This document shows, one piece after another, positions 1-6,059 of a stretch of 7,062 nucleotides of DNA. Location of the stretch: the NCBI GenBank assembly GCA_937873285.1, contig CALMNV010000159.1:1-7062 (forward strand), in the 5' to 3' direction. The notes under the pieces were generated by a model. The model ran no database searches. It was not told the DNA's origin and saw only the letters and a list, made by a program, of their open reading frames with translations. Within the stretch, counting starts at the first letter, position 1; every line of letters begins with the position of its first letter. Position numbers and translations under genes: made by a program. The stretch is from an uncultured Intrasporangium sp. (GTDB lineage: Bacteria; Actinomycetota; Actinomycetes; Actinomycetales; Dermatophilaceae).

Positions 1-364
1 CGACCCCGAGGAGGACGGCGCCGAACAGGCCCGCCCACGGGCCGTAGTGGTAGCCGAAGAACGCGGCCCCCCACGTGCCGAGGATCATCATGCCCTCGAG
101 GCCGATGTTGACCACCCCGGCCCGCTCGGACCACAGACCGCCGAGACCGGCGAGGGCGATCGGCGCCGCGAGGGCGAGGGCGGCTCGCAGCGCGCCGGAG
201 GAGTCGATGTCCTGGGCGCCGGTCACGACGCGAAGGAGGGAGACGACGACGAGGCCGACGGCGGCATACAGCCAGATCCGTCTCCACCTGGGCGCTGTGC
301 GCGCCGTGGTGGCCGGGCCCTCGGGACCGGCGGACGGCTCGAGGAGGCGGGACGGGGTGCTCAC
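1..364 (-). CDS. ABC transporter permease, second permease of a BMP-type nucleoside importer (3' part outside the window)
   Basis: Inner-membrane channel subunit of a nucleoside-type ABC importer, visible for its first 121 residues; the rest runs off the left edge. The GTG start at 364 overlaps the stop of the preceding permease (GTGA) and has a strong Shine-Dalgarno at 372-379, seven bases away. The N-terminal ~28 residues are hydrophilic (Pro/Ala/Arg), followed by a membrane segment at about 30-47. After that comes the family hallmark, around residues 66-105: APIALAGLGGLWSERAGVVN then IGLEGMMILGTWGA. The SERAGVVNIGLEGMM core is typical of the YufQ/NupC-type permease of BMP-associated transporters (BPD_transp_2 fold, as in ribose permeases). 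It pairs with the gene at 361-1473 to form a heterodimeric channel. Family assignment is firm; the exact nucleoside cannot be told from sequence. Confidence 0.93.
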   Translation of the reverse strand, partial: MSTPSRLLEPSAGPEGPATTARTAPRWRRIWLYAAVGLVVVSLLRVVTGAQDIDSSGALRAALALAAPIALAGLGGLWSERAGVVNIGLEGMMILGTWGAAFFGYHYGPWAGLFGAVLLGV

Positions 365-1473
365 GCCGGGGCTCCTTCCGCGGGACGGCCGGAGGAGGCG
401 TCGAGCAGCGACGCCACGCGGCGCTGCTCCAGCGCGACGCCGCCCCGGCGGACCAGCTCATAGGCGATGACGACGGACAGGACGATGACCCCCTGGATCA
501 CCCCGACCAGCTTGTCGCTCACGCCGGCCGTGATCTGCAGGGCGTTGGACTGCTGGTCGAGGTAGGCCCACAGCAGGGCCGCGAAGGCGATTCCGACCGG
601 GTGGTTGCGCCCGAGGAGCGCGATCGCGATGCCGGCGAAGCCGAGGCCGGGCTGGAACGTCGAGCCGTAGGCGTAGTCCTGGCCGAAGAGCAGGGGCATG
701 CCGACGAGCCCGGCGGTCATGCCGGAGAGGATCATCGAGGTGACGACCATGCGGCGCACGTCGACGCCGCTGGCCACCGCCGCCGACTCGGAGGCGCCCG
801 TGGCGCGCAGGTCGAAGCCGAAGCGGGTCCTGCTGAGCACGAACCAGTAGACGAGGCCGACGAGCACGGCGAGGAAGACCAGCCCGTAGACCTCCCGCGA
901 CACGCCGGGGACCAGCGGCAGGCCGGGCACCCGGGACGCGTCGGGCAGCGGCCGGGTGCTCACGACGTTGGACCCGCCACCGTCCACGGCAGCCTTGCGC
1001 AGCAGGTAGGCCACGAGGAACGTCGCGATGGCGTTGAGCATGATCGTCGAGATGACCTCCGACACGCCGCGGTAGATCCTCAGCAGTCCGGCGATGCCGG
1101 CCCACAGGCCGCCAGCCAGCATGGCGACGACGAGCCCGAGCGCGACGTTGAGCGGCCCGGGCAGCCAGGCCTGCCCGGCCACGACCGCGGCGGCGAAGGC
1201 CGCGACGCGGTACTGCCCGTCGACCCCGATGTTGAACAGGTTCATCCGGAACCCGATGGCGACGGCCACGGCCGAGACGTAGTAGACGATCGCGCCGTTG
1301 AGAATGGCCACCACGAGGCGCGGCCGTGGCGGGGTCAGCAGCGTGGCCCACACCTGCCCGACAGGGTCCCTGGCGACGACGAGGATGAGCGAGGTCACGA
1401 CGAAGGCCACCACGACGGCCAGGGCGGGTGCGGCGAGCGCGAGCAGGACTCGCCGCCTCTGCAGGCGGCTCAT
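361..1473 (-). CDS. ABC transporter permease, first permease of a BMP-type nucleoside importer
   Basis: A 370-residue integral membrane protein, normal length for the YufP/NupB-like member of BMP-associated nucleoside transporters. Hydrophobic segments lie at about 11-33, 58-75, 87-101, 108-130, 140-157, 196-213, 243-264, 277-305 and 321-340. Family signatures are FRMNLFNIGVDGQYR (75-89), the SEVISTIMLN stretch (138-147), and the cytoplasmic coupling-loop region GASESAAVASGVDVRR (226-241), which should contact the ATPase. GFAGIAIALLGRNHPVGIAF (278-297) is also strongly conserved in this family. The ATG start at 1473 overlaps the ATPase stop by 4 bp (ATGA). Only a weak Shine-Dalgarno is visible there, so translation is probably coupled to the ATPase. 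The hydrophilic C-terminal tail (about 342-370) is cytoplasmic and carries the RBS of the next gene in its codons. Substrate (purine versus pyrimidine nucleoside) is not determinable. Confidence 0.95.
   Translation of the reverse strand: MSRLQRRRVLLALAAPALAVVVAFVVTSLILVVARDPVGQVWATLLTPPRPRLVVAILNGAIVYYVSAVAVAIGFRMNLFNIGVDGQYRVAAFAAAVVAGQAWLPGPLNVALGLVVAMLAGGLWAGIAGLLRIYRGVSEVISTIMLNAIATFLVAYLLRKAAVDGGGSNVVSTRPLPDASRVPGLPLVPGVSREVYGLVFLAVLVGLVYWFVLSRTRFGFDLRATGASESAAVASGVDVRRMVVTSMILSGMTAGLVGMPLLFGQDYAYGSTFQPGLGFAGIAIALLGRNHPVGIAFAALLWAYLDQQSNALQITAGVSDKLVGVIQGVIVLSVVIAYELVRRGGVALEQRRVASLLDASSGRPAEGAPA
372..379 (-). promoter_or_regulatory. Ribosome binding site of the second permease
   Basis: On the minus strand this reads GGAAGGAG, seven bases before the GTG at 364. 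It lies inside the last codons of the upstream permease. It decides the GTG start and shows that the second permease has its own strong initiation signal as well as the GTGA stop-start overlap. Confidence 0.75.
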
Positions 1474-3059
1474 CGAGCCGCACCCGTCATGGCCGCTCCG
1501 AGCTGCTCCTTGGTCACCGTGTCAGGGTCGAAGTCGCCCGTGAGACGCCCGCGCAGGATGACGCGGATCGTGTCGGACAGGCCCACGAGCTCCTCGAGGT
1601 CGGCGGAGACGAGGAGCACCCCGAGCCCGGCGCGTCGGGCCGCCTTGATGTGGTCCCAGATGGCGGCCTGCGCACCGACGTCGACGCCGCGGGTGGGGTG
1701 CGCGGCGACGAGGACCCGTGGGCTGCGGCGCATCTCGCGGCCGAGGATGAGCTTTTGCTGGTTGCCCCCGGAGAGCGACCCGGCGGTGACGTCGATGGAC
1801 GGGGTGCGCACGTCGTACTGCGCCACGACCTGCTCGGTCTCCCGGCGTGCCGCCGCGGCGTCGACCAGCGTGCCGCCCGGCCCGGTGCGGTAGAGGGGGT
1901 CGGTCTGGTGGCCGAGGACGACGTTCTCCCACAGGGGCGCCTCGAGCAGCAGGCCGTGCCGGTGCCGGTCCTCCGGCACATAGCCGATGCCGGCCTCCCG
2001 CAGGGCGCGCACCGGCCAGGACGAGACGTCTTGCTCGCCGAGCAGGATCCGGCCCGACGTCGGCTCTCGCATCCCCATGACCACCTCGACGAGCTCCGCC
2101 TGCCCGTTGCCCTCGACACCCGCGATGCCGACGACCTCGCCGGCGTGGACGGTCAGGTCGATGCCCTCGAGCAGCCGGCGCCCGCCGCTCGGGTCGTCGA
2201 GGGAGGTGTCGACCACGGTGAGCAGGGGCGTGTCGGTGACCGTCGACTCCTCCGTGCTCGGTGACGGCAGCTCGGAGCCGACCATGAGCTCGGCGAGCTC
2301 GCGCGCCGACACCTCCTTCGGGTGGACCTCGGCCACCGTCGTCCCGCGCCGGATCACCGTGATGGCGTCGGCCACCCGCAGCACCTCGTCGAGCTTGTGG
2401 GAGATGAACAGCACGGTGAGCCCCTCGGCCTTGAGGCCGCGCAGGTTGTCGAAGAGCTCGTCGACCTCCTGCGGGACGAGCACCGCAGTGGGCTCGTCGA
2501 GGATGACGATCCGCGCGCCGCGGAAGAGCACCTTGAGGATCTCCACGCGCTGGCGGGCACCGACGCCCAGGGTGGCGACGAGGGCGTCGGGGTCGACGCC
2601 GAGTCCGTATGCCGCCGACAGCTCGCGGATCGCGGTGCGCGCCGCCTCACCGATGCCGTGCCGCCTCTCGGCGCCGAGCACGACGTTCTCGAGCACAGTG
2701 AGGTTGTCGGCGAGCTGGAAGTGCTGGAAGACCATTCCGATGCCAGCCGCGATGGCGTCGGACGGGCTGCCCAGCTGCCGCACCGTCCCGTCGACCGCGA
2801 TGGTGCCCTCGTCGGGGGCCTGCACCCCGTAGAGGATCTTCATCAGCGTCGACTTGCCCGCGCCGTTCTCGCCGACCACGGCGTGCACGGTGCCCCGGCG
2901 GACGGTGAGCTCGACGTCCCTGTTGGCGACCACCCCCGGAAAGCGCTTGGTGATGCCGCGCAGCTCGACCGCTGGGCTCTCGTCAGAGGCGTGCCGGCCG
3001 CTGGCACCTCGGGTCCCGACGATGACGCACGCTCCTCGTTGTCGGCCCGCGGGGCGCAC
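1470..3059 (-). CDS. ABC transporter ATP-binding protein, two fused NBDs, BMP/nucleoside (simple-sugar-like) type
   Basis: A cytoplasmic 529-residue ATPase with two nucleotide-binding domains in one chain. NBD1 runs roughly 30-262: Walker A GENGAGKST (63-71), Q-loop in VFQH (Q112), degenerate signature LGVGARQRVEI (164-174), Walker B IVILDEP (184-190) and switch His221 in FISHKLDE. NBD2 runs roughly 278-515: Walker A replaced by GVEGNGQAE (314-322), signature LSGGNQQ (429-435), and a Walker B region VLVAAHPTRGVD (449-460) with no Asp-Glu pair. This asymmetry is usual for the YufO/NupA and RbsA-like families, so it does not mean a broken gene. The stop overlaps the following permease by 4 bp. 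The only in-frame start is the GTG at 3059, because an in-frame TAG lies 18 bp further upstream (3078-3080). No Shine-Dalgarno precedes that GTG, and about 28 residues precede the first conserved strand, so the true N-terminus is uncertain. Function by family is firm. Confidence 0.95.
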   Translation of the reverse strand: MRPAGRQRGACVIVGTRGASGRHASDESPAVELRGITKRFPGVVANRDVELTVRRGTVHAVVGENGAGKSTLMKILYGVQAPDEGTIAVDGTVRQLGSPSDAIAAGIGMVFQHFQLADNLTVLENVVLGAERRHGIGEAARTAIRELSAAYGLGVDPDALVATLGVGARQRVEILKVLFRGARIVILDEPTAVLVPQEVDELFDNLRGLKAEGLTVLFISHKLDEVLRVADAITVIRRGTTVAEVHPKEVSARELAELMVGSELPSPSTEESTVTDTPLLTVVDTSLDDPSGGRRLLEGIDLTVHAGEVVGIAGVEGNGQAELVEVVMGMREPTSGRILLGEQDVSSWPVRALREAGIGYVPEDRHRHGLLLEAPLWENVVLGHQTDPLYRTGPGGTLVDAAAARRETEQVVAQYDVRTPSIDVTAGSLSGGNQQKLILGREMRRSPRVLVAAHPTRGVDVGAQAAIWDHIKAARRAGLGVLLVSADLEELVGLSDTIRVILRGRLTGDFDPDTVTKEQLGAAMTGAAR

Positions 3060-3091
3060 GGGCTGGACGCACTACTCAACCGCTCCCGCCG

Positions 3092-3097
3092 AACCTA
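3092..3097 (-). promoter_or_regulatory. Possible -10 element of an internal promoter for the ATPase-permease operon
   Basis: On the minus strand the bases read TAGGTT, matching the actinobacterial TANNNT -10 pattern. Transcription would start near 3085 and leave a leader of about 25 bases before the GTG at 3059. No good -35 hexamer is seen 16-19 bp upstream. The support is the position, between a strong hairpin and a gene that follows a 543-bp gap. This is a weak motif call. Confidence 0.3.
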
Positions 3098-3124
3098 ACA
3101 ACCTTCCCCCGCGGAACGACAGAG

Positions 3125-3162
3125 GAGCTGCGCCGGGCGCCGGCGCGCCGCCGGGGCAGCTC
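3125..3162 (-). terminator. GC-rich hairpin, possible terminator or attenuator ahead of the ATPase gene
   Basis: GAGCTGC (3125-3131) is the exact complement of GCAGCTC (3156-3162). After one G-G mismatch the stem continues with CCGG (3133-3136) paired to CCGG (3151-3154), and the 14-base GC-rich interior can fold further. No T-run follows on either strand, which is common for actinobacterial terminators but makes the call less certain. It could end most transcripts from the lipoprotein gene before the ATPase, or stabilise the upstream message. Confidence 0.4.
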
Positions 3163-3178
3163 CGCTCGCCCCCACCTG

Positions 3179-3254
3179 TCGAGTGGTCACTTCCGCACAC
3201 GACCCGCGGCCGACCACCCGCTTCCTTCCTTCCTCGAGTGGTCACTTCCGCACA
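3179..3254. repeat. Two copies of the repeat core, inverted relative to the 32-bp array
   Basis: A 21-bp sequence beginning TCGAGTGGTCACTTCCGC occurs identically at 3179-3199 and 3234-3254, 55 bp apart. Its reverse complement matches the junction between units of the tandem array (GGAACTGACCACTCGA, 3493-3508) with one internal change (AAGTG versus AACTG). The two copies therefore belong to the same repeat family in the opposite orientation. In RNA they could pair with array units to form a long snap-back stem. Function is unknown. Confidence 0.85.
3221..3235. repeat. Short CTTC tetranucleotide repeat
   Basis: The plus strand reads CTTCCTTCCTTCCTC, three full CTTC units plus a partial one, directly abutting the second inverted core copy. 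It is a polypyrimidine run on the plus strand and GGAAGGAAGGAAG on the transcribed strand. Length could vary by slippage, but the tract is short and no reading frame depends on it. Confidence 0.6.
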
Positions 3255-3404
3255 GCGGCATCCACACCGGCACGACGGCTCGACCGCATCGGCGCGTGCC
3301 TACGGACGACCAGTGTGTGGCGATTGCAGGTCGGGAAGCACAAGCTGTGGAGCGCATCACCACCAATGGTCGTCGGGGTGCACACCCCGTGCGCGACGCA
3401 TGGT

Positions 3405-3576
3405 CCGGTCGACCGGGTGTGCGCGTACAAGGGTGTCCACTCGACGAGGGCGGCGCGTACGGAACTGACCACTCGACGAGGGCGGGGCGCACGGAACTGA
3501 CCACTCGACGGGGGCGGGGCGTACGGAACTGGCCACTCGACGGGGGCGGGGCGTACGGAACTGGCCACTCGACGGG
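3405..3576. repeat. Tandem array of a 32-bp unit: four clear copies, one decayed, one partial
   Basis: Four contiguous 32-bp units lie at 3437-3468, 3469-3500, 3501-3532 and 3533-3564. Each begins CCACTCGACG, has a G-rich middle, and ends (C/T)ACGGAACTG(A/G). Units three and four are identical. Unit one differs from unit two at two positions, and each differs from unit three at three. A 12-bp partial unit follows (3565-3576). The 32 bases before the array (3405-3436) match unit one at 19 of 32 positions in register, including GCGCGTAC, so they look like a decayed copy; this stretch also contains the perfect palindrome CCGGTCGACCGG (3405-3416). The period is not a multiple of three, which argues against a coding role. 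Thirty-two bp is close to three helical turns, so equivalent bases face the same side of the DNA. The array begins about 27 bp past the lipoprotein stop. Confidence 0.92.
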
Positions 3577-3602
3577 CATTCGAGGGTCGGGCGGCTCGCC
3601 GG

Positions 3603-4661
3603 TCAGGCCGAGGGGACCTTGATCTCGCCGGCGATGATCTTGGCCTTGTAGTCGTCGAGCTTGGCCTTGATGTCGTCGACCTTGCCACCCGTCGTGGAGT
3701 AGTCGACGCCGCCGGCCTTGAGGTCGAACGCCTTGGTGCCGGCCTTGAACGTGCCGTCCTTGACCGACTTGATGAAGTCGAAGACGCCGACGTCGACCTT
3801 CTTGACCATGGAGGTGAGGATGACGTCCCGCACCGCGGCATCCGCCGTGAGCGCCTGGTCCGAGTCGACCCCGATGGCGAGCTTGCCGGCGGCCTTCGCG
3901 GCCTGGAACACGCCGCCACCGGAGCCGCCGGCAGCGTGGTAGACCACGTCGGCCTGCTGCTGGTACATGCCCTCGGCCGCGGCCTTGCCCTTGTCGACCG
4001 AGGCGAAGCCGCTGAAGTCCGGCGGCTGGGTGAGATACTTGACCTGGATCTGGACCGCCGGGTTGACCGCCTTGGCGCCGGCCGCGTAGCCCGCCTCGAA
4101 CTTCTTGATGAGGGCCGTCTGCACGCCGCCGACGAAGCCGATCACGTTGGTCTTGGTCTTCAACGCGGCGGCAGCACCGACGAGATAGGAGCCCTCCTGC
4201 TCGGCGAAGGTGATGTTCTCGATGTTGGGGCCGGTCGCGTCGGTGGAGTCCACGAGCCCGAACTTGACGTCCGGGTTGTCTGCCGCGATCTTCTTCACGG
4301 CCGGCGCGTAGGCGAACCCGACCGCGACGATGCTGGTGTAGCCGGCGTCGATGAGCTGCTGCAGGCGCTCCTCGCGGGCCGACTCCGGCTCGCCCGTCGT
4401 GGCCGCGGCCTCCTTGCCCTGGGCGCCCAGCTCGGCCTTCGCCTTGTCGAGCCCCGAGGCCGCGGAGTCGTTGAACGACTGGTCGCCCCGACCACCGACG
4501 TCGTAGGCCATCCCGACCTTGAGCGCCTGGCCTGCCGGCGCGCCTCCTGTGGAGCCGGCGCCGGTGCCACCGGCTCCCGGCGTCGGCGAGCTGCTGCCAC
4601 ACGCGCTGAGCGCGAGCGTCCCCGCCGCGACGACCGCAGCGACCTTGGTTGCCTGACGCAA
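3603..4661 (-). CDS. BMP family (PnrA-like) nucleoside-binding lipoprotein of an ABC importer
   Basis: Extracytoplasmic substrate-binding lipoprotein of 352 residues, normal for the Bmp/PnrA family. I place the start at the TTG at 4661 because AAGGAG (4669-4674) lies seven bases upstream. The in-frame ATG at 4679 has no Shine-Dalgarno and its codons contain that AAGGAG. From the TTG, a signal peptide (Arg2, Lys6, hydrophobic 7-18) ends in the lipobox LSAC with Cys21 as the lipidated residue. A Gly/Ser/Pro/Thr-rich linker follows (about 22-45). Conserved BMP blocks are AYDVGGRGDQSFND (about 52-65), GFAYAPAVKKIAADNPDVKF (115-134), FAEQEGSYLVGAAAALKTKT (152-171), IGFVGGVQTALIKKFEAGYA (174-193) and YHAAGGSGGGVFQAAKAAGK (241-260). 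The closing IGVDSDQ block (263-269) is in the region that contacts the nucleoside in PnrA homologues. It would deliver nucleosides to the permeases encoded downstream, from which it is separated by a repeat-rich gap. Specificity is inferred from family and context. Confidence 0.94.
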   Translation of the reverse strand: MRQATKVAAVVAAGTLALSACGSSSPTPGAGGTGAGSTGGAPAGQALKVGMAYDVGGRGDQSFNDSAASGLDKAKAELGAQGKEAAATTGEPESAREERLQQLIDAGYTSIVAVGFAYAPAVKKIAADNPDVKFGLVDSTDATGPNIENITFAEQEGSYLVGAAAALKTKTNVIGFVGGVQTALIKKFEAGYAAGAKAVNPAVQIQVKYLTQPPDFSGFASVDKGKAAAEGMYQQQADVVYHAAGGSGGGVFQAAKAAGKLAIGVDSDQALTADAAVRDVILTSMVKKVDVGVFDFIKSVKDGTFKAGTKAFDLKAGGVDYSTTGGKVDDIKAKLDDYKAKIIAGEIKVPSA

Positions 4662-4668
4662 GAAAGTG

Positions 4669-4674
4669 CTCCTT
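4669..4674 (-). promoter_or_regulatory. Ribosome binding site of the lipoprotein gene, selecting a TTG start
   Basis: The minus strand reads AAGGAG, seven bases before the TTG at 4661. The motif sits inside the first codons of the longer frame that would begin at the ATG at 4679, so it argues for the shorter protein. Confidence 0.7.
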
Positions 4675-4715
4675 AGCATGTCGGTGGACGTGCAGGGGTG
4701 CCTGCTCTGCGTCGC

Positions 4716-4721
4716 ACTGTA
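4716..4721 (-). promoter_or_regulatory. Possible -10 element of the lipoprotein gene promoter
   Basis: TACAGT on the minus strand fits TANNNT. Transcription from about 4709 would give a leader of roughly 48 bases before the TTG at 4661, which includes the AAGGAG. No convincing -35 hexamer is present at the right spacing. The gene could instead be cotranscribed with the amidohydrolase upstream, whose stop is 111 bp away. Confidence 0.3.
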
Positions 4722-4740
4722 GCCCCGTGCCGGCAGGGGC
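4722..4740 (-). terminator. Imperfect GC hairpin between amidohydrolase and lipoprotein genes
   Basis: On the minus strand GCCCCTG pairs with CAcGGGGC around a CCGG loop, with a single C bulge. No T-run follows; the next bases are the candidate -10 TACAGT. It may be a weak terminator for the amidohydrolase transcript or a chance dyad in GC-rich DNA. Confidence 0.25.
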
Positions 4741-4772
4741 CCCCACCGCTCAGGCGCTCTCGGGCGGAAGTG

Positions 4773-6050
4773 TTACCGATCCGGGACCGCGAGCGCCGCC
4801 GTGGCGCCGGAGGCGGCGAGGGCACCCGCGGGGACCACGGCGCCCGGCGTGCCGTCAGGCGGCGGCAGCCCGGCACTGCCGAGCACTGCGCCGGCGAGGG
4901 TGCAGGCGCCGATGGTGATCGCGCCCTCGTCGAGCACGATGTCCCCACGGTGCAGGTCGTAGGTCGGCCCGCCCACACTCCGCGTGCCGAGCCGGGCCAT
5001 GGCCCCCGGGACGCGGGTGAGATACCACGCGAAGTCCTCCCCGCCCAGCGACTGCGGCGTCGCAGCCCCGATCGCCCCGGCGCCGTGCACCGCTCGGGTC
5101 AGCGCCTCGATGCTCACCGCGTCGTTGACGACGGGAGGGACTCCACGCACGACCGAGAGGTCCGCCCGCACCCCGTAGGGCTCGACGACCGCCTTGACGA
5201 GCTCGTCGAGAAGCAGCTCGGAGCCCTCCCAGGCGCTGCCCTCGAGCATCCGCAGCGTCCCGGAGGCCTTGCCCGTCGACGGGATGACGTTGTGCGCGCC
5301 GCCGGAGTGGACGCTTCCCCAGACGAGCGCGGCGCCGGCCCGGGGGTCGAGGCGGCGGGAGAGCGCGCCCGGCACGTCGGTGATCACCTTCGCCAGGGCA
5401 TAGGTCAGGTCCTCGGTCAGGTGCGGCCGGGAGGTGTGGCCGCCCTGGCCGGTGAGGGTCACCTCGACCTGGCTGGCGGCCGCCGTCAACGGTCCCACCC
5501 GCAGCCCGACCTCCCCGACGTCGAGGGAGGGGTCGCAATGCAGCGCGAAGATGCGCTCGACCCCGTCGAGCCCGCCCTGGGACATGACGTCCTCCGCGCC
5601 ACCGGGCATCACCTCCTCCGCCGGCTGGAAGACCATCCGCACTCCGATCCCGAGGTCCTCCAGGTCGCCCTCGATCGTCTTGAGGGCGAGCGCGGCCCCG
5701 AGCGCGGCGGTCGTGTGGATGTCGTGCCCGCAGGAGTGGCTGACCCCGTCGGTCACCGACGCGAACGGCAGACCCGTCCGCTCACGGATCGGCAGTGCGT
5801 CGAGGTCGGCCCGCAGCCCGATGACCCGGGTCGGCTCGCGCGCTCCGAGGTCGGCCAGCAGGCCGCTGGCCCGAAGCCGGCGCACCGCGATGCCCGCCGA
5901 CTCCAGCCGCTCCGCGACGACCCCGGTGGTGCGCACCTCGCTGCGTCCGAGCTCGGGATGCGCGTGCAGGTCCCTGCGAATGGCGACCAGCTCGACCGCG
6001 TGCGCCGTCACGTTGCGCCGGATGGCGTCGAACGCGGAGGGCTCGGTCAT
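4773..6050 (-). CDS. M20D-type metal-dependent amidohydrolase
   Basis: A cytosolic 425-residue hydrolase of the M20D (IAA-amino-acid hydrolase/hippuricase/N-acyl-amino-acid amidohydrolase) family, which cleaves amide bonds with a two-metal centre. Motifs in order: DLHAHPELG (27-35), IGLRADLDALPI (77-88), SHSCGHDIHTT (104-114), FQPAEEVMPGGA (141-152), ALHCDP (169-174), GQGGHTSRPH (201-210, lid/dimerisation domain), HNVIPSTG (253-260), SLGGEDFAWYL (334-344) and DLHRGD (365-370). Predicted metal ligands are Cys107, His109, Glu145 or Glu146, His171 and His367, all present, so the enzyme should be active. A Pro/Ala/Gly-rich tail of about 30 residues (395-425) extends beyond the usual family end. 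The ATG at 6050 has no Shine-Dalgarno, but a TAGACT box ends ten bases before it, suggesting leaderless translation. It is the first gene of the leftward run that leads into the nucleoside importer. Its substrate is unknown, and the pairing is a recurring actinobacterial neighbourhood from memory, not a proven functional link. Confidence 0.92.
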   Translation of the reverse strand: MTEPSAFDAIRRNVTAHAVELVAIRRDLHAHPELGRSEVRTTGVVAERLESAGIAVRRLRASGLLADLGAREPTRVIGLRADLDALPIRERTGLPFASVTDGVSHSCGHDIHTTAALGAALALKTIEGDLEDLGIGVRMVFQPAEEVMPGGAEDVMSQGGLDGVERIFALHCDPSLDVGEVGLRVGPLTAAASQVEVTLTGQGGHTSRPHLTEDLTYALAKVITDVPGALSRRLDPRAGAALVWGSVHSGGAHNVIPSTGKASGTLRMLEGSAWEGSELLLDELVKAVVEPYGVRADLSVVRGVPPVVNDAVSIEALTRAVHGAGAIGAATPQSLGGEDFAWYLTRVPGAMARLGTRSVGGPTYDLHRGDIVLDEGAITIGACTLAGAVLGSAGLPPPDGTPGAVVPAGALAASGATAALAVPDR

Positions 6051-6059
6051 GAGACCCGA

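Larger units (their letters stand above)
3060..3602. other. Long intergenic region between lipoprotein and ATPase genes, repeat-rich, no credible gene
   Basis: A 543-bp gap splits a transporter whose other genes overlap. Reading in the direction of transcription (descending coordinates), it holds the following: a short spacer after the lipoprotein stop, the 32-bp tandem array, a unique stretch at about 3255-3404, two inverted copies of the repeat core, a strong GC hairpin at 3125-3162, and a possible -10 box at 3092-3097 just before the ATPase. The unique stretch looks less GC-biased than the flanking genes and lacks third-position codon bias. It contains small dyads such as CGGGGT-GCAC-ACCCCG (3374-3389). 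Open frames cross the region on both strands, but they depend on the repeats and run into neighbouring genes in the wrong frame. I therefore do not call a gene here. Confidence 0.7.

Noticed and set aside
601..1893. Long open frame on the plus strand opposite the permease and ATPase (430 codons)
   Set aside because: It is the antisense shadow of two well-supported transporter genes, with charged low-complexity composition and no recognisable motif, as expected from high-GC third-position bias.
3091..3110. Iron-regulator (DtxR/IdeR) box suggested by TTAGGTT
   Set aside because: Only one half-site is present; the symmetrical partner is missing, and the gene downstream is a nucleoside transporter ATPase.
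3374..3389. Hairpin CGGGGT-GCAC-ACCCCG as an operator or terminator
   Set aside because: The stem is only six bp, has no T-run and lies in the middle of the gap; it is mentioned only in the intergenic description.
3437..3564. CRISPR array
   Set aside because: The 32-bp units are directly contiguous with no unique spacers, and there are no cas genes nearby.
3187..4746. Open frame on the minus strand running through the repeats and the lipoprotein gene in another frame
   Set aside because: It overlaps the lipoprotein out of frame, and its repeated VEWPVPYAPP-like segments are just the 32-bp units read in successive frames.
4764..4772. Extra copy of the repeat core (GCGGAAGTG) at the amidohydrolase 3' end
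   Set aside because: Only nine bases match the inverted cores and the similarity stops at once, so chance is a sufficient explanation.
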